A DNA stretch of 64,000 bases from Schauerella fraxinea (lineage in GTDB: Bacteria > Pseudomonadota > Gammaproteobacteria > Burkholderiales > Burkholderiaceae_B): NCBI GenBank assembly GCA_030849965.1, contig JAVDKL010000001.1:558001-622000 (forward strand). The letters are read 5' to 3'. Made by a program: the position numbers and the translations under genes. Within the stretch, counting starts at the first letter, position 1; every line of letters starts with the position of its first letter. The notes under the pieces were generated by a model. It ran no database searches. It was given only the letters and a program-made list of their open reading frames with translations, and had not been told where the DNA came from. Shown here in pieces: positions 26,896 through 38,046 of this stretch.

Positions 26896-27319
26896 ACTTG
26901 TCGTTGGCGCGCTTGGTAAACGAATCGATGAAACTGGTCGCGATCCGGTTGAACACCGGTCCTACCAACATCTCGAGCGCACGGTTGGAAAACGCATATT
27001 CGAGCGTAAACAGCACCTTGCATGCTTCATCGTCCAGCGATTGGAAGCGCCAGGTGCCGTTCAATGACGAAAACGGCCCGTCGACCAATTGCAGGTCGAT
27101 ACGGTCTGGATACTGATGCGTATTGCGCGTGGTGAAGCGCTGACGCAGGCCGGCAAGCGCGATCGTGATCGACGCCTGCATGCCATGTTCATCGCGCTGC
27201 TGCACCTCGGCGCCGCCGCACCAAGGCATGAATTCGGGGTATTTTTCGACGTCCGCGACCAGCTCGAACATCTGTGCGGCGCTGTGTGGGACGAGGACGG
27301 TACGTTCAACGGTATGCAT
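26885..27319 (-). CDS. ratA: RatA/COQ10-like START-domain protein
   Basis: A 144-residue polyketide cyclase/START-domain protein. Recognisable parts are [28 protein letters not shown], and [17 protein letters not shown]. coli RatA has been described as a factor blocking 70S ribosome assembly; related COQ10 proteins bind ubiquinone, and which role applies here is open. It is divergent from smpB with 64 bp between, the same arrangement as in E. coli. Confidence 0.9.
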   Translation of the reverse strand: MHTVERTVLVPHSAAQMFELVADVEKYPEFMPWCGGAEVQQRDEHGMQASITIALAGLRQRFTTRNTHQYPDRIDLQLVDGPFSSLNGTWRFQSLDDEACKVLFTLEYAFSNRALEMLVGPVFNRIATSFIDSFTKRANDKYGD

Positions 27320-27383
27320 CGACTATCGCAAATGGCTAGAATGGTTGGATTTTACCGGCTACACGCAGGCAGGACTTGGCGGC

Positions 27384-27863
27384 ATGAGTATTATCGAAAA
27401 TCGCAAGGCAACCCACGACTACTTCATCGAGGATCGGTTCGAAGCCGGACTGGTGCTGCAGGGCTGGGAAGTCAAGGCCATCCGGGACAACCGGGTGCAG
27501 CTCAAGGAAAGCTACGTCATCGTGCGCGATGGCGAACTTTACCTGTTGGGTATGCACGTCAGCCCGCTGGCAACCGCCTCTACCCACATTCATCCTGACG
27601 CTGCACGCACGCGCAAGCTGCTGCTCAATGCGGAAGAGATCAGCAAGCTCATCGGCAAGGTCGAGCAACGCGGCTACACGCTCGTTCCGCTCAATCTGCA
27701 TTATAAAAACGGTCGTATCAAACTGGATTTTGCGCTGGGCCGTGGCAAGAAGATGCACGACAAGCGCGATACCGAACGCGAACGCGACTGGGCGCGCGAA
27801 AAAACCAGCATCATGAAGCACGACACGCGCGTGCCGCGCCGCGAAACGGCGAAGAGCGAATAG
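27384..27863 (+). CDS. smpB: SsrA-binding protein SmpB
   Basis: A 159-residue tmRNA-binding protein needed for trans-translation. Conserved marks are [28 protein letters not shown], and the basic C-terminal tail [21 protein letters not shown] 27384 gives the family N-terminus; the frame is open further upstream but that part overlaps ratA and is not conserved. No tmRNA gene is visible nearby. Confidence 0.95.
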   Translation: MSIIENRKATHDYFIEDRFEAGLVLQGWEVKAIRDNRVQLKESYVIVRDGELYLLGMHVSPLATASTHIHPDAARTRKLLLNAEEISKLIGKVEQRGYTLVPLNLHYKNGRIKLDFALGRGKKMHDKRDTERERDWAREKTSIMKHDTRVPRRETAKSE

Positions 27864-27887
27864 GCGATCCTGCATCGCAAATCGTAG

Positions 27888-29045
27888 TCATGCCGTACGC
27901 AGCGTGACGCGATCCCGCCCTTCGGCCTTGGACGCGTATAAGGCCAGGTCGGCGCGTTGCACCAGCGCCTGCAGCGTATCGCCCCGCTTCCAGCTCGTCA
28001 GCCCAGCACTGAAGGTGTACGGCAATATCTTGCCGTCGTAGGTGCATGGCGTGATCCGCACCGCCTCCACCCAACGCTGCGTCAGCGCGGAAGCTTCCGC
28101 TTGCGTCATCCCGTTAAAGAGCACCACGAATTCCTCGCCGCCAAACCGGCCCAGCAGATCTTCGGGCCGCAGCACGGCGTGACCGAGCGCGGCCAGGTGC
28201 TTGAGCACGGCATCGCCACCGCCGTGTCCATGGGTGTCGTTGAGTTGCTTGAATAGATCGATATCCAGCATCAGCAGCGACATCGGCTTGCCGCTGCGCT
28301 CGGTCGCACGCAGGCTGCGTTGCGCGGCGCTCCACCAGGCGCGGCGCGTGGCCGCGTGGGTGAGATCGTCCACATTGGCCTCACGCTCCCGATCGGCCAA
28401 CATGCGATCGTGAACCATCATGATCATCCCGATCGTCAAGCTCGGCATGATCAATACGCCCACCGTGAGGAAAATGGCGTTCCAGGCCGTAGCCGACATC
28501 AAGCTGGCCTGGGGCGACTCCACCCCGGAGAGGTAGACGAAGGCGCGAAGCGCATAGCCCACCGCCGCAAACGCCGCCACGCCGATCGTAAAGGCGTAGG
28601 GATAAACGGGGCGCTCACGCGGCCGATGGCGATGGATGTGGATAGCCAGGGCCACGCAGATGGCAGCGGCAAAGAGCGATGCAATCGCCACGCGTGCGGC
28701 CAAGCTTGGCCAGAGATAGTAAAACGCCGCAATGCCGCCGCTTACCATCCCGATCGCGCCATACCAGAGGGGACGCGCCGCGACATAGCCAAAAAAGCGG
28801 CATGCCGCCGAATACACCAGCACCATGCCGCTTGCCATCAAGGCATTGGCAAGCACGATGGTGAAGACGGCGGGTACCGAAGGCAGTTGCTGCAGTGGGG
28901 ACAACACCAACGCGCCTATCACAGCGAGATTGGCCCACACAAGCAAGCGTGTGCCAGGAATGCCGCTGCGCATCAGCGACAGGGCCACCAGCGTCATCAT
29001 CACGCTGGCCAGCGCCGTAATCCACAACAAGCTTTGAGGCGTCAT
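27888..29045 (-). CDS. Membrane-bound diguanylate cyclase (GGDEF)
   Basis: A 385-residue protein with about seven hydrophobic segments in the first 210 residues, followed by a GGDEF domain. The active-site motif is GGEEF at about residues 302-306, and the inhibitory I-site RPED lies exactly five residues before it, so the enzyme should make cyclic di-GMP from GTP and be product-inhibited. Metal-binding DIDLFKQLNDTHGHGGGD is intact. The membrane part is not a sensor family I can name. I chose ATG 29045; a TTG two codons earlier is possible. It is convergent with smpB. Confidence 0.9.
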   Translation of the reverse strand: MTPQSLLWITALASVMMTLVALSLMRSGIPGTRLLVWANLAVIGALVLSPLQQLPSVPAVFTIVLANALMASGMVLVYSAACRFFGYVAARPLWYGAIGMVSGGIAAFYYLWPSLAARVAIASLFAAAICVALAIHIHRHRPRERPVYPYAFTIGVAAFAAVGYALRAFVYLSGVESPQASLMSATAWNAIFLTVGVLIMPSLTIGMIMMVHDRMLADREREANVDDLTHAATRRAWWSAAQRSLRATERSGKPMSLLMLDIDLFKQLNDTHGHGGGDAVLKHLAALGHAVLRPEDLLGRFGGEEFVVLFNGMTQAEASALTQRWVEAVRITPCTYDGKILPYTFSAGLTSWKRGDTLQALVQRADLALYASKAEGRDRVTLRTA

Positions 29046-29078
29046 GTACAACTACCGCCGAGCAAACGGCTGGGCCGT

Positions 29079-30008
29079 TCAGACTCGCGGCGTGGACTTC
29101 ACGATGGTCATGGCCGAGGCCACCATCGATCCCAGATCCGACAGATTCGCCGGCAGGATCAGTGTGTTGCCTTGCTTGGCCACCTTGGCAAAGGCGTCGA
29201 CATAATCTTCGGCCACACGCAGATTGACCGCCTCCATGCCACCTGGCTGGCGCACGGCTTCGGCCACTTGCGAGATGGCCTTGGCCGTTGCTTCGGCAAT
29301 TGCCAGCACGGCAGCCGCTTCACCTTGCGCCTGGTTGATCTGCGCTTGCTTCTCGCCTTCCGAGCGGGCAATTGCGGCTTCGCGCTCGCCCGTCGCGATG
29401 TTGATCTGCTCTTGACGGCGACCTTCCGAGGCCGCGATCAAGGCGCGCTTTTCGCGCTCTGCCGTGATCTGGGCCTGCATGGCACGCAAGATCTCGTTGG
29501 GCGGCGTCAAATCCTTGATTTCGTAGCGCAACACCTTCACGCCCCAGTTGAGCGCTGCCTCGTCGAGCGAGGCCACGATGGTGCTATTGATGATTTCACG
29601 TTCTTCAAACGTCCGATCCAGTTCCATCTTGCCGATCACCGAACGCAATGTGGTTTGCGCGAGTTGGGTAATGGCCGAAATGTAATTGGACGAACCGTAC
29701 GATGCACGCATCGGATCGGTCACTTGAAAATACAGCACACCATCGACCTGCAATTGCGTGTTGTCACGCGTAATACAAACCTGGCTGGGAACGTCCAGCG
29801 GAATTTCCTTCAACGAATGCTTGTACGCCACCCGTTCGATAAACGGAATCACAAACCCTGCGCCCGGCGACAGCGACCGGTCGAATTTTCCAAGGCGCTC
29901 GATCACCCATGCGTTTTGTTGGGGAACGATCGCAATTGCCTTGATCAGTATCAACACCGCCAACGCGAGAACAACGAACAGGGCAATCGTGGGGCCGTCA
30001 AACATCAT
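29079..30008 (-). CDS. qmcA: SPFH/stomatin family protein (QmcA-like)
   Basis: A 309-residue band 7 protein. One N-terminal membrane segment (IALFVVLALAVLILIKAIAI) is followed by the SPFH domain (QQNAWVIERLGKFDRSLSPG) and a long Ala/Glu-rich coiled coil (about 190-250). Such proteins form large membrane microdomain cages, often together with NfeD. The gene directly follows the nfeD-type gene with a 4-bp overlap, the usual stomatin-operon partner. Confidence 0.9.
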   Translation of the reverse strand: MMFDGPTIALFVVLALAVLILIKAIAIVPQQNAWVIERLGKFDRSLSPGAGFVIPFIERVAYKHSLKEIPLDVPSQVCITRDNTQLQVDGVLYFQVTDPMRASYGSSNYISAITQLAQTTLRSVIGKMELDRTFEEREIINSTIVASLDEAALNWGVKVLRYEIKDLTPPNEILRAMQAQITAEREKRALIAASEGRRQEQINIATGEREAAIARSEGEKQAQINQAQGEAAAVLAIAEATAKAISQVAEAVRQPGGMEAVNLRVAEDYVDAFAKVAKQGNTLILPANLSDLGSMVASAMTIVKSTPRV

Positions 30009-30436
30009 GGCGAGCTTCTCCGTTTGGGCACCAGGATGAGCCGGGTGCCCTTTATTTCATTGATGACAAAAGTGCCCGGCTCGAGGCTTTCGCCTTCGGC
30101 CAACTGGGCTTGCCAGTTTGCACCGCGATAAAACACACGCGCAGCACGATCCGCCGACCACTGCTCGACTTCGACCGTCTGCCCGATATCGAGATTGGCG
30201 TCGGCATTACGTCCCGTGTGCACGCCGCGCTTTTTGAGCACGCCTACAGCGCGCAGCACGAACAGGCCAGCCAGCGCCACCACAATTGCGGTGACCAGCT
30301 GCCACTGCAGCGTCCAGCCCAACAGTGCAGCTACCCCGCCCGCCGCAATGCCCAAAGCCACCAGCAATAAATAAAACGTGCCTGTTGCGACTTCGCCGAT
30401 GAGTGCGACGGCCGCCAGTGCGAACCAAATCCACAT
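30005..30436 (-). CDS. NfeD family membrane protein
   Basis: A 143-residue short NfeD protein (NfeD1b type). Three hydrophobic segments in the first 75 residues are followed by a small OB-fold domain (NADANLDIGQTVEVEQW through WQAQLAEGESLEPGTFVI). It lacks the ClpP-like protease domain of long NfeD. It works with the SPFH partner encoded next to it (4-bp overlap). ATG 30436 is chosen over a TTG two codons upstream. Confidence 0.88.
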   Translation of the reverse strand: MWIWFALAAVALIGEVATGTFYLLLVALGIAAGGVAALLGWTLQWQLVTAIVVALAGLFVLRAVGVLKKRGVHTGRNADANLDIGQTVEVEQWSADRAARVFYRGANWQAQLAEGESLEPGTFVINEIKGTRLILVPKRRSSP

Positions 30437-30564
30437 ATCCAATCTACCGGCAAATAAGATGATTCATTGTACGGAATTATTAAAGCGACCGTACCGATAA
30501 TAAAAACGCAATTTGACGGCGGAATGACGGGCAAAAGAAAGCCGCAAAAAATAAATATAAAAGC

Positions 30565-30597
30565 AAAAAACCACGTTCGAAAACGTGGCTTTTTTAT
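30565..30597. terminator. Intrinsic terminator downstream of ppsA
   Basis: CCACGTT and AACGTGG form a stem around TCGA-type loop bases, flanked by A and T runs on both sides. It lies about 110 bp beyond the ppsA stop and is T-rich in both directions; on the minus strand it ends ppsA transcription. Confidence 0.85.
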
Positions 30598-30706
30598 TCG
30601 GGCAGTGGCGGCGTGCGCCACTGCCTGCCGTTAAGTGCGCATCAACCGCGCATCAACATGGATGGCGCCGGCATGCAGCAGGCGCCAAGCAGGCGTCGAG
30701 CAATGA

Positions 30707-33073
30707 TCAACCGGCAGCCAGCTTCTGCCACGTGTCGACCACCGTATCCGGATTGAGCGACATCGACAAAATACCTTCGTCCTTGAGCCACTTTGCGAAG
30801 TCGGGATGATCGCTGGGGCCCTGGCCGCAGATTCCGACGTACTTGTTGGCCTTCAGGCAAGCCTGGATGGCACGGCGCAGCATGAACTTCACGGCTTCGT
30901 CGCGTTCATCGAAGTCGATGGCCAGCAACTCCATTCCCGAATCGCGGTCCAGACCGAGCGTGAGCTGGGTCATGTCGTTCGAACCGATCGAGAAACCATC
31001 GAAATGCTCGAGGAACTCATCGGCCAGAATGGCATTGGACGGTACTTCGCACATCATGATGAGGCGCAAGCCGTTCTTGCCGCGTTCCAGGCCGTTATGC
31101 GCCAGGAGCTCGACCACTTTCTTGGCCTGATTCACGGTACGCACGAAGGGCACCATGATCTCGACGTTGGTCAGGCCCATGTCGTCGCGCACGCGCTTGA
31201 GCGCTTCGCACTCCATGCGGAAGCATTCTTCGAACTCTTCCGACACATATCGCGAGGCGCCGCGGAAGCCCAGCATGGGATTCTCTTCTTCCGGCTCGTA
31301 GCGCGAACCGCCGATCAGCTTGCGATATTCGTTGGACTTGAAGTCCGACAGACGCACGATGACCGACTTCGGGTAGAACGCTGCACCGATCGTGGCGATG
31401 CCTTCGGCCAGCTTCTCGACGAAGAAGGCACGGGGGCTCGCGTAACCGCGCGCGGCCGATTCGACCGCTTGTTTCAACTCACCATCGACGTTCGGATAGT
31501 CGAGCACCGCCTTGGGGTGGATGCCGATATTGTTGTTGATGATGAATTCGAGACGCGCCAGGCCCACACCGGAGTTGGGAATCTGCGAAAAATCGAAGGC
31601 CAGTTGCGGATTGCCCACGTTCATCATGATCTTCAGATCGATGGCGGGCATTTCGCCGCGGCGGACTTCTTCCACTTCGGTTTCGATCAGGCCGTCATAA
31701 ATGCGACCTTCATCGCCTTCGGCGCAAGACACCGTCACTTGCTGGCCGGCCTTCAACAGATCGGTAGCATTGCCGCAACCCACGACGGCCGGAATACCCA
31801 GCTCGCGCGCGATGATGGCCGCGTGGCAGGTACGGCCGCCACGGTTGGTGACGATGGCCGAGGCACGCTTCATCACCGGCTCCCAGTTGGGATCGGTCAT
31901 GTCAGTGACCAGCACGTCGCCGGGCTGCACCTGATCCATGTCGGAAATATCGCCCACGACGCGCACGGCACCCTGGCCGATCTTCTGACCGATCGCACGG
32001 CCCGTGATCAGCACTTCGCCGGTCGCCTTCAGGCGATAGCGCTGTTGCACATCGCTGGGCGCTTGCTGCGACTTCACCGTTTCAGGACGCGCTTGCAGGA
32101 TGTACATCTTGCCATCCACGCCATCGCGGCCCCATTCGATATCCATCGGGCGCTTGTAATGCTTTTCGATAATCACGGCGTACTTCGCCAGCTCGGTGAC
32201 TTCGTCGTCCGTGAGCGAGTAGCGGTTGCGCTCGGATACCGGCACGTCGACCACACGCACGGCGCGGCCTTCGGTGCGCTCGGCATCGAATTCCATCTTG
32301 ATCAGCTTGGAGCCGATACGGCGCCCGACGATAGCGTATTTGCCCGCGTCCAGCGTGGGCTTGAAGACGTAGAACTCGTCGGGGTTGACGGCGCCCTGCA
32401 CCACCGTTTCGCCCAAACCGTAGGACGACGTGATGAAGACGACATCGGTAAAGCCCGATTCGGTATCCAATGTGAACATGACGCCTGCGCTGCCCTTGTC
32501 CGAACGCACCATGCGCTGGATGCCGGCCGACAACGCCACGTCAGTGTGGGCGTAACCTTTGTGCACGCGATACGAGATCGCGCGGTCGTTGTACAGCGAC
32601 GCGAACACGTGACGGATCTTGTCGAGCACGTCGTCGATGCCGACCACGTTCAGATAGGTTTCTTGCTGACCGGCGAAAGACGCGTCGGGCAAATCCTCAG
32701 CCGTGGCGGACGAACGCACAGCAAACGAACCCTTGCCGTCGGCATCCAGCACGGCGAAAGACTCGCGAATGGCTTTTTCGAGGCCGACGGGCAGCGGGGT
32801 TTCGATTACCCATTGACGGATCTCGCCGCCGGCCTGGGCCAAGGCGCGAACATCTTCCGGATTGAGCGTGCGCAGACGTTCGGCGATACGATCGTCCAGG
32901 CCAGTGGCTTTCAGAAACTCGCGGAATGCATCGGCCGTGGTCGCAAAACCACCTGGCACGCGCACACCGGCGCCTGCCAATTGACTGATCATTTCCCCAA
33001 GCGAAGCGTTCTTACCTCCTACCGAGTCCACATCCGTCATCCGGAGCTGCTCGAACGAAACAACGTACGACAT
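30707..33073 (-). CDS. ppsA: Phosphoenolpyruvate synthase
   Basis: A 788-residue enzyme that converts pyruvate and ATP to PEP, AMP and phosphate in gluconeogenesis. The phosphorylated His417 lies in [15 protein letters not shown], and the catalytic Cys749 in [13 protein letters not shown]. The N-terminal ATP-grasp domain includes [13 protein letters not shown] and [23 protein letters not shown] 33073 has AAGGTG six bases upstream; a GTG three codons earlier has none. It is divergent from its regulator ppsR (167-bp gap), and a terminator follows. Confidence 0.96.
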   Translation of the reverse strand: MSYVVSFEQLRMTDVDSVGGKNASLGEMISQLAGAGVRVPGGFATTADAFREFLKATGLDDRIAERLRTLNPEDVRALAQAGGEIRQWVIETPLPVGLEKAIRESFAVLDADGKGSFAVRSSATAEDLPDASFAGQQETYLNVVGIDDVLDKIRHVFASLYNDRAISYRVHKGYAHTDVALSAGIQRMVRSDKGSAGVMFTLDTESGFTDVVFITSSYGLGETVVQGAVNPDEFYVFKPTLDAGKYAIVGRRIGSKLIKMEFDAERTEGRAVRVVDVPVSERNRYSLTDDEVTELAKYAVIIEKHYKRPMDIEWGRDGVDGKMYILQARPETVKSQQAPSDVQQRYRLKATGEVLITGRAIGQKIGQGAVRVVGDISDMDQVQPGDVLVTDMTDPNWEPVMKRASAIVTNRGGRTCHAAIIARELGIPAVVGCGNATDLLKAGQQVTVSCAEGDEGRIYDGLIETEVEEVRRGEMPAIDLKIMMNVGNPQLAFDFSQIPNSGVGLARLEFIINNNIGIHPKAVLDYPNVDGELKQAVESAARGYASPRAFFVEKLAEGIATIGAAFYPKSVIVRLSDFKSNEYRKLIGGSRYEPEEENPMLGFRGASRYVSEEFEECFRMECEALKRVRDDMGLTNVEIMVPFVRTVNQAKKVVELLAHNGLERGKNGLRLIMMCEVPSNAILADEFLEHFDGFSIGSNDMTQLTLGLDRDSGMELLAIDFDERDEAVKFMLRRAIQACLKANKYVGICGQGPSDHPDFAKWLKDEGILSMSLNPDTVVDTWQKLAAG

Positions 33074-33240
33074 TGAAGTCACCTTTTACAATGGAATGAA
33101 AGCGAGTTTGGTCAGACCGCTAAACGCACTGACCAAACTGGCCTTGGGCCCGCCCGAAACCGGGTGACTTGGGGTGACTGGACGCCCAGAATTGTACCCG
33201 GTCGAACCTACCTTGTACCTTGGTTGGAATTTACTTACAC

Positions 33241-34068
33241 ATGAATCAAACCCCTATCGCGCGTTCGGTTTACATCGTTTCGGACAGCACCGGCATTACG
33301 GCTGAGACCTTCAGCCAGTCGGTCCTGGCGCAGTTCGAAGGCGTCAAGTTTCGCCCAATCCGACTGCCGTATATCGACACCCCCGCAAAAGCGGACGAAG
33401 TCGTCGCCCGCATCAACCGCAACGCCGCCGAAGCCGGCGTGCCCCCGATCGTTTTCAGCACCCTCGTCACGCCCGAAATCCTCGCCCGCGTACGGCAATC
33501 CAACGGTGTGTTTCTGGATCTGTTCGGCACCTTTGTGAGCCATATCGAGCAGGCACTGGGCCTTAAATCGAGTCATTCGGTGGGCCGCTCGCACATGGCG
33601 GCCAACAGCGAAAAATACCGCAACCGGATCGACGCCATCAACTTCTGCCTGGCGCACGACGATGGTCAATTCGTCAGCAACCTGGGACAGGCCGACGTAA
33701 TTCTGGTGGGCGTATCGCGCTGCGGCAAAACGCCGACCAGCCTTTATCTGGCGATGCAATACGCCATTAAAGCGGCCAACTTTCCGCTCACGCCTGACGA
33801 TTTCGAGCGCAATGCCCTGCCCTCGACCATCGCGCCGTTCCGCGACAAGCTGTTCGGGCTCTCGATCTTGCCCGAACGTCTGGCTGAAGTGCGTCACGAA
33901 CGCCGCCCCAACAGCAGTTACTCCCGGATCGAACAATGCCGCTACGAAGTGGCGGAAGCCGAGCGCATGATGCGCCGTGAAGGCATTTCCTGGCTATCGA
34001 CCACGACCAAGTCGATCGAGGAGATTTCGACCACGGTGATTCAGGAAGTGGGACTGGACACGGCTTGA
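33241..34068 (+). CDS. ppsR: PEP synthase regulatory kinase/pyrophosphorylase
   Basis: A 275-residue DUF299 protein. It inactivates PEP synthase by ADP-dependent threonine phosphorylation and reactivates it by Pi-dependent dephosphorylation. The P-loop GVSRCGKT is at residues 157-164; the N-terminal part YIVSDSTGITAETFSQSVLAQF is family-typical. ATG 33241 is chosen; seven extra upstream codons are open but not conserved. Divergent pairing with ppsA is the usual arrangement. Confidence 0.94.
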   Translation: MNQTPIARSVYIVSDSTGITAETFSQSVLAQFEGVKFRPIRLPYIDTPAKADEVVARINRNAAEAGVPPIVFSTLVTPEILARVRQSNGVFLDLFGTFVSHIEQALGLKSSHSVGRSHMAANSEKYRNRIDAINFCLAHDDGQFVSNLGQADVILVGVSRCGKTPTSLYLAMQYAIKAANFPLTPDDFERNALPSTIAPFRDKLFGLSILPERLAEVRHERRPNSSYSRIEQCRYEVAEAERMMRREGISWLSTTTKSIEEISTTVIQEVGLDTA

Positions 34069-34116
34069 TGCCAAAGCGGTAGCCACGCCACGTGCAAAGG
34101 CGCGGTGTGGTGCCCG

Positions 34117-34899
34117 TCAGGCCAGCCGTTGACGCCGGTGCTCGAACAGGCACACGGCAGCCGCCATGGCCACGTTAAGCGACTCCACGGCCGCATCGTC
34201 GTGCGGGATGTATACCTTGGCGGACGCCGCGGCGAGCAGATCGGGATGCACGCCCTGCCCTTCATTGCCGAAGAGCCACCCGCACTGCGCAGGCAAGGCT
34301 TGCGCGTAAAGCGACGCTGCACCCTCCAGCGCGGTCGCATACACCGGTACCGCCAAGCGCTCGCGCATGACCAGCGCCAGATCGACCTGCTCGTGAATGT
34401 GCAAGGCGAAATGCGCGCCCTGGCCGCTGCGGAGCACTTTCGGCGACCACGCATGTGCACATCCGGCCGAGAGCGCCACGTGCCGTATGCCGGCCGCTGC
34501 GCACGTGCGCAGCAACGTGCCCACGTTGCCCGGATCCTGAATGCGGTCCAGCAGCACACAACTCTCCCCGAGCGGCTGCACCCATTCCGCCACAGGCGGT
34601 TGCACCACAAACATCACGCCTTGATCGCTCTCCACCTCGGACAGCTGCGCGAGCAACCCGCCTTCGATTTGCGTGCAGCGCGCAGGATCGAGCCGCGCGG
34701 CCAAAGCCGCAAGCGTTGGCGTGGCCGCCAGGCGCTTGGCATCGAAATAGGCCTCCAGCGGTTGACCGCAATGGTCGAGCCACGCGTGGGCCAGATGAGG
34801 GCCTTCCAGCACCGCGCCCGCGCCGGTGCGCCCGGCGTGGCCGAGCATCTTGCGAAGCGCCTTGAAGCGCGGATTATCGCGCGACGAAATGACTTTCAT
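34117..34899 (-). CDS. TrmH/SpoU family RNA 2'-O-methyltransferase
   Basis: A 260-residue SPOUT methyltransferase. Motif 1 LLDRIQDPGNVGTLLRT, motif 2 WLFGNEGQGV and motif 3 SLNVAMAAAVCLFE form the knotted SAM site. An N-terminal substrate-binding domain (SSRDNPRFKALRKM) is of the RlmB/TsnR type, suggesting an rRNA target, but the exact site is not known. It is the last gene of the minus-strand lipid A superoperon, 33 bp after rnhB, and is convergent with ppsR. Confidence 0.88.
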   Translation of the reverse strand: MKVISSRDNPRFKALRKMLGHAGRTGAGAVLEGPHLAHAWLDHCGQPLEAYFDAKRLAATPTLAALAARLDPARCTQIEGGLLAQLSEVESDQGVMFVVQPPVAEWVQPLGESCVLLDRIQDPGNVGTLLRTCAAAGIRHVALSAGCAHAWSPKVLRSGQGAHFALHIHEQVDLALVMRERLAVPVYATALEGAASLYAQALPAQCGWLFGNEGQGVHPDLLAAASAKVYIPHDDAAVESLNVAMAAAVCLFEHRRQRLA

Positions 34900-34932
34900 A
34901 AGGGAGACGGTGTAAGGCCGGCGCAGGCCGTG

Positions 34933-35553
34933 TCAGACCAGCGCGGCGGTGGTCGCATAATGCAGTCGCACGGGTGCAAAACTGCGGCGATGTTCGGGAC
35001 AGGGTCCGTGCTCGCGCAAACGCTCGAGGTGCAAGGCTGTGCCATAACCTTTGTGCTGATCGAAACCGTATTGGGGATAGAGACCATGCAAACGCACCAG
35101 GTCGGCATCGCGGGCGGTTTTGGCAAGGATCGAGGCTGCCGAAATCGACGGAATCAGCGCGTCGCCCTTCACGTAGGTTTTGACGGCGCAAGACAGCGGC
35201 GGGGCCTGATTGCCGTCCACCAGTGCCAGATGCGGCGCCATCTGCAATCCGCGCACCGCGCGATCCATGGCCAAAAAAGTGGCTCGTAGAATGTTGAGGC
35301 GGTCGATTTCTTCCACCTCGGCACGTGCGATACACCACGCCGCGGCGTGCAAACGAATTTCACTGGCGAGCGTATCGCGCTCTGCAGCCTTGAGCACCTT
35401 CGAATCCGCCAGACCGGGGATCGGGCGATCGGCATGCAGGATGACGGCGGCAGCGTACACGGCGCCGGCCAGAGGGCCACGCCCAGCCTCATCTACGCCT
35501 GCGATCAAGCTGCCAACCAACCCAACGTCGCCAAAAAAATCAGCTTGATCCAC
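34933..35553 (-). CDS. rnhB: Ribonuclease HII
   Basis: A 206-residue RNase that cuts the RNA strand of RNA-DNA hybrids, including single ribonucleotides. Active-site acidic residues are seen in [14 protein letters not shown] and [23 protein letters not shown] and [10 protein letters not shown] are also family marks. The start is GTG 35553, supported by GGAGG six bases upstream; it overlaps the lpxB 3' end by 14 bp. Confidence 0.94.
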   Translation of the reverse strand: MDQADFFGDVGLVGSLIAGVDEAGRGPLAGAVYAAAVILHADRPIPGLADSKVLKAAERDTLASEIRLHAAAWCIARAEVEEIDRLNILRATFLAMDRAVRGLQMAPHLALVDGNQAPPLSCAVKTYVKGDALIPSISAASILAKTARDADLVRLHGLYPQYGFDQHKGYGTALHLERLREHGPCPEHRRSFAPVRLHYATTAALV

Positions 35554-36736
35554 GCGCCACCTCCATGATCGCCTGCGCGGCCAGCGCGGGCGTGTCGCGC
35601 AGCAAGGTGTGATGCATCTCGGTAAAGCGTGTTTGCACGTCGGCCGCGTGTGCGGTGTCCGTTAATGCACGCCATGTGGCCTCGGCCAGCTTCTCGGGAT
35701 TGGCATCCTCTTGCAGCAGCTCGGGCACCACGAAATCGCGCGCCAACACATTGGGCAGACCAATCCACGGCACGTACGGGCGCTCCTGCCCCGACTTCCA
35801 CGACATGATACGGCGCATCCACGGCGACAGCACATACGAGATCACCAGCGGCCGCTTAAAAAGCGCCGCTTCGAGCGTGGCGGTACCGCTGGCGGCCAGC
35901 ACTGCAGTGCTGGCTTCCATGGCTGTCCAGGCGACCGGTGGCGCTTGGCCCACCGCTGGCGGCTGCACGTCGTCGCTGGCGATACAACGCAGCCCCTTGA
36001 CGGGATATTGCTTGAGCAACGCTTCAAACTCGGCACGACGTTCGGCATTGACCATCGGCACGATGCACTGCAGTCGCGGATCGCGCCGCTGCAGGATCTG
36101 CGCGGCCTGCAAAAAGCGCGGCGCGAGGATACGAATTTCGGACGATCGGCTGCCCGGCAAAATCGCCAGCACCGGCACATCGGGATCGATCCCCAAGCGG
36201 GCGCGCGCGGCGGCGCGATCGGGCACCATGGGGATCGCACCGGCTAGCGGATGCCCCACGTAAGTAACCGGAATGCCTTCCTTGCGGTATATCTCTTCCT
36301 CAAACGGGAACAGCACCAGCATGTGCGACACCGCCGTCTTGATCTTGTGGATACGCTCGTAGCGCCACGCCCAGATCGAGGGGCCGACAAAATGCACCGT
36401 GGGGACGCCCGCGTCGCGCAGTTGCTGTTCGAGACGCAAGTTGAAATCAGGCGCATCGATGCCCACAAACACATCGGGCTTGTTGGCGCGCCAATGCGCT
36501 TTCACATCCCGGTAGGTGTGGAGCAAGCGCGGCATCTGACGAAACGCGTCGATATAGCCAAACACGGTCAGCGCCGCCATCGGGTGGCGCAGCTCCATGC
36601 CCTGCGATTGCATATGCGGACCGCCTATGCCTTCGTACGACAGGCTGGAATCGTGGTGGCGCAGTCCGGCAATGATGCGGCCGGCGAGCAAGTCGCCAGA
36701 CGGCTCACCCGCCACCATCGCGATGCGTCCTGTCAT
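35540..36736 (-). CDS. lpxB: Lipid-A-disaccharide synthase
   Basis: A 398-residue glycosyltransferase (GT19) that joins lipid X and UDP-2,3-diacylglucosamine into the lipid A disaccharide at the inner face of the membrane. Marks are [13 protein letters not shown] at residues 7-19, [12 protein letters not shown], and the Pro/Ser-rich [12 protein letters not shown]. It starts within a 4-bp overlap with the lpxA stop. Confidence 0.95.
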   Translation of the reverse strand: MTGRIAMVAGEPSGDLLAGRIIAGLRHHDSSLSYEGIGGPHMQSQGMELRHPMAALTVFGYIDAFRQMPRLLHTYRDVKAHWRANKPDVFVGIDAPDFNLRLEQQLRDAGVPTVHFVGPSIWAWRYERIHKIKTAVSHMLVLFPFEEEIYRKEGIPVTYVGHPLAGAIPMVPDRAAARARLGIDPDVPVLAILPGSRSSEIRILAPRFLQAAQILQRRDPRLQCIVPMVNAERRAEFEALLKQYPVKGLRCIASDDVQPPAVGQAPPVAWTAMEASTAVLAASGTATLEAALFKRPLVISYVLSPWMRRIMSWKSGQERPYVPWIGLPNVLARDFVVPELLQEDANPEKLAEATWRALTDTAHAADVQTRFTEMHHTLLRDTPALAAQAIMEVARGSS

Positions 36737-37527
36737 GGCCGGATGATGCCCCGCCCGGGTACGGACAGGAAGTCGAGCAACACCTTCAAAGGCTCAGCCA
36801 CGTCGGGCTCGGCGGCCATGCGCGCGGCGATCTGCGCGCATGCCTCGTCGAGCTTCAGCCCGCGCCGGAATACGATCTTGTACGCGTCGCGCAGCGCAGT
36901 GATCATCGGCGGCGTAAAGCCGCGACGCTTCAATCCTTCGACGTTGATGCCTACCGGACGGCAGGGATTGCCGGCGGCCAGCACGAACGGCGGCGTGTCT
37001 TGCATCAGCGAGCTGTTGCCGCCCGTCATGCTGTGGGCGCCGACGCGCGCGAACTGATGCACACCCGACAAGCCACCAAGGATCGCCCAATCGCCGACCC
37101 GGACGTGACCGCCCAACTGAACGGCATTGGCGAGAATCGTGTTGTCGCCAACATGACAATCGTGCGCCACATGCACATAAGCCATGATCCAGTTGTCGTT
37201 ACCGATGGTCGTCTCACCCCCATCCTGAACCGTGCCGGTGTTGAACGTCGTGAACTCGCGCACCGTATTGCGATCGCCAAAAATAAGCTTGGTCGGCTCA
37301 TCGCGGTACTTTTTGTCCTGCGGCATGCCGCCGATCGAACAAAACCGGTAGAAACGGTTGTCGCAGCCCAGCGTGGTATGACCGTCGACCACGCAATGCG
37401 GACCGATCTCGGTACGGGCACCAATGCGTACGTTGGGGCCGATAACGCTATAAGGGCCGATGATCGCCGTGCTGTCGATCTCGGCACCGGCTTCGATCAC
37501 TGCAGTGGGATGGATGTTTACTGCCAT
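36733..37527 (-). CDS. lpxA: UDP-N-acetylglucosamine acyltransferase
   Basis: A 264-residue left-handed beta-helix acyltransferase, the first step of lipid A synthesis. Hexapeptide repeats run from the N-terminus ([20 protein letters not shown]) to about residue 180, followed by the helical C-terminal domain ([19 protein letters not shown]). The catalytic His lies in the [15 protein letters not shown] region. It follows fabZ by 3 bp. Confidence 0.95.
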   Translation of the reverse strand: MAVNIHPTAVIEAGAEIDSTAIIGPYSVIGPNVRIGARTEIGPHCVVDGHTTLGCDNRFYRFCSIGGMPQDKKYRDEPTKLIFGDRNTVREFTTFNTGTVQDGGETTIGNDNWIMAYVHVAHDCHVGDNTILANAVQLGGHVRVGDWAILGGLSGVHQFARVGAHSMTGGNSSLMQDTPPFVLAAGNPCRPVGINVEGLKRRGFTPPMITALRDAYKIVFRRGLKLDEACAQIAARMAAEPDVAEPLKVLLDFLSVPGRGIIRP

Positions 37528-37530
37528 CGA

Positions 37531-37977
37531 TCACTCTTCCAATGTTCGGATTGCACACATCAATTGGGCTTCGGCCACGAGCTGACCATCCACCGTTGCG
37601 CGCCCGTTGTATTTGCAGATCGTGCGGCTCAAACGCAGCGCGTCGACTTCGATGCGGAGCTGGTCGCCCGGAACGACCGGTTTGCGGAAGCGCGCACCGT
37701 CGATTCCGACGAGGTAATAAGCCGTTTTCGAACACGCTGCTGCGCCGCCGTCGGCAAACGAAAACAACGCAGCCGCCTGCGCCATCGCCTCGACGATAAG
37801 CACGCCAGGCATCACGGGGTGATGCGGAAAGTGCCCGGGAAAAAACGGCTCGTTGATCGACACGTTCTTGATGGCGACGATGCGTTTGCCCGCTTCCATC
37901 TCCAATACACGATCGATGAGCAGCATCGGATAACGATGCGGCAGCCGCTCCAGAATCCCCTTGATATCGAGTTCCAT
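37531..37977 (-). CDS. fabZ: 3-hydroxyacyl-[ACP] dehydratase FabZ
   Basis: A 148-residue hot-dog fold dehydratase of fatty acid elongation. The catalytic His is in [19 protein letters not shown], with the Glu in VEAMAQ. The N-terminus [20 protein letters not shown] is typical. It sits between lpxD and lpxA, where it shares the 3-hydroxyacyl-ACP pool with lipid A synthesis. Confidence 0.95.
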   Translation of the reverse strand: MELDIKGILERLPHRYPMLLIDRVLEMEAGKRIVAIKNVSINEPFFPGHFPHHPVMPGVLIVEAMAQAAALFSFADGGAAACSKTAYYLVGIDGARFRKPVVPGDQLRIEVDALRLSRTICKYNGRATVDGQLVAEAQLMCAIRTLEE

Positions 37978-38046
37978 GCGTTCTCTTAACCTTGCAAATC
38001 AAATGTTACGCTGCGACCGGCCCCCGGTCGCATGCGCCTTCGAGTG

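Noticed and set aside
26551-27319. RatA-RnfH as a toxin-antitoxin system
   Set aside because: These are conserved core genes next to smpB; the toxin-antitoxin label is historical and nothing in the sequence (no unstable antitoxin-like partner) supports it here.
28320-30131. 603-codon open frame on the plus strand across the diguanylate cyclase and stomatin genes
   Set aside because: His/Arg/Gln-rich composition typical of a shadow frame; both minus-strand genes have clear domains.
30806-33076. 756-codon open frame antisense to ppsA
   Set aside because: It mirrors ppsA almost exactly, has no family motifs, and comes from GC-rich codon use that leaves the opposite strand free of stops. The ppsA reading has all catalytic motifs.
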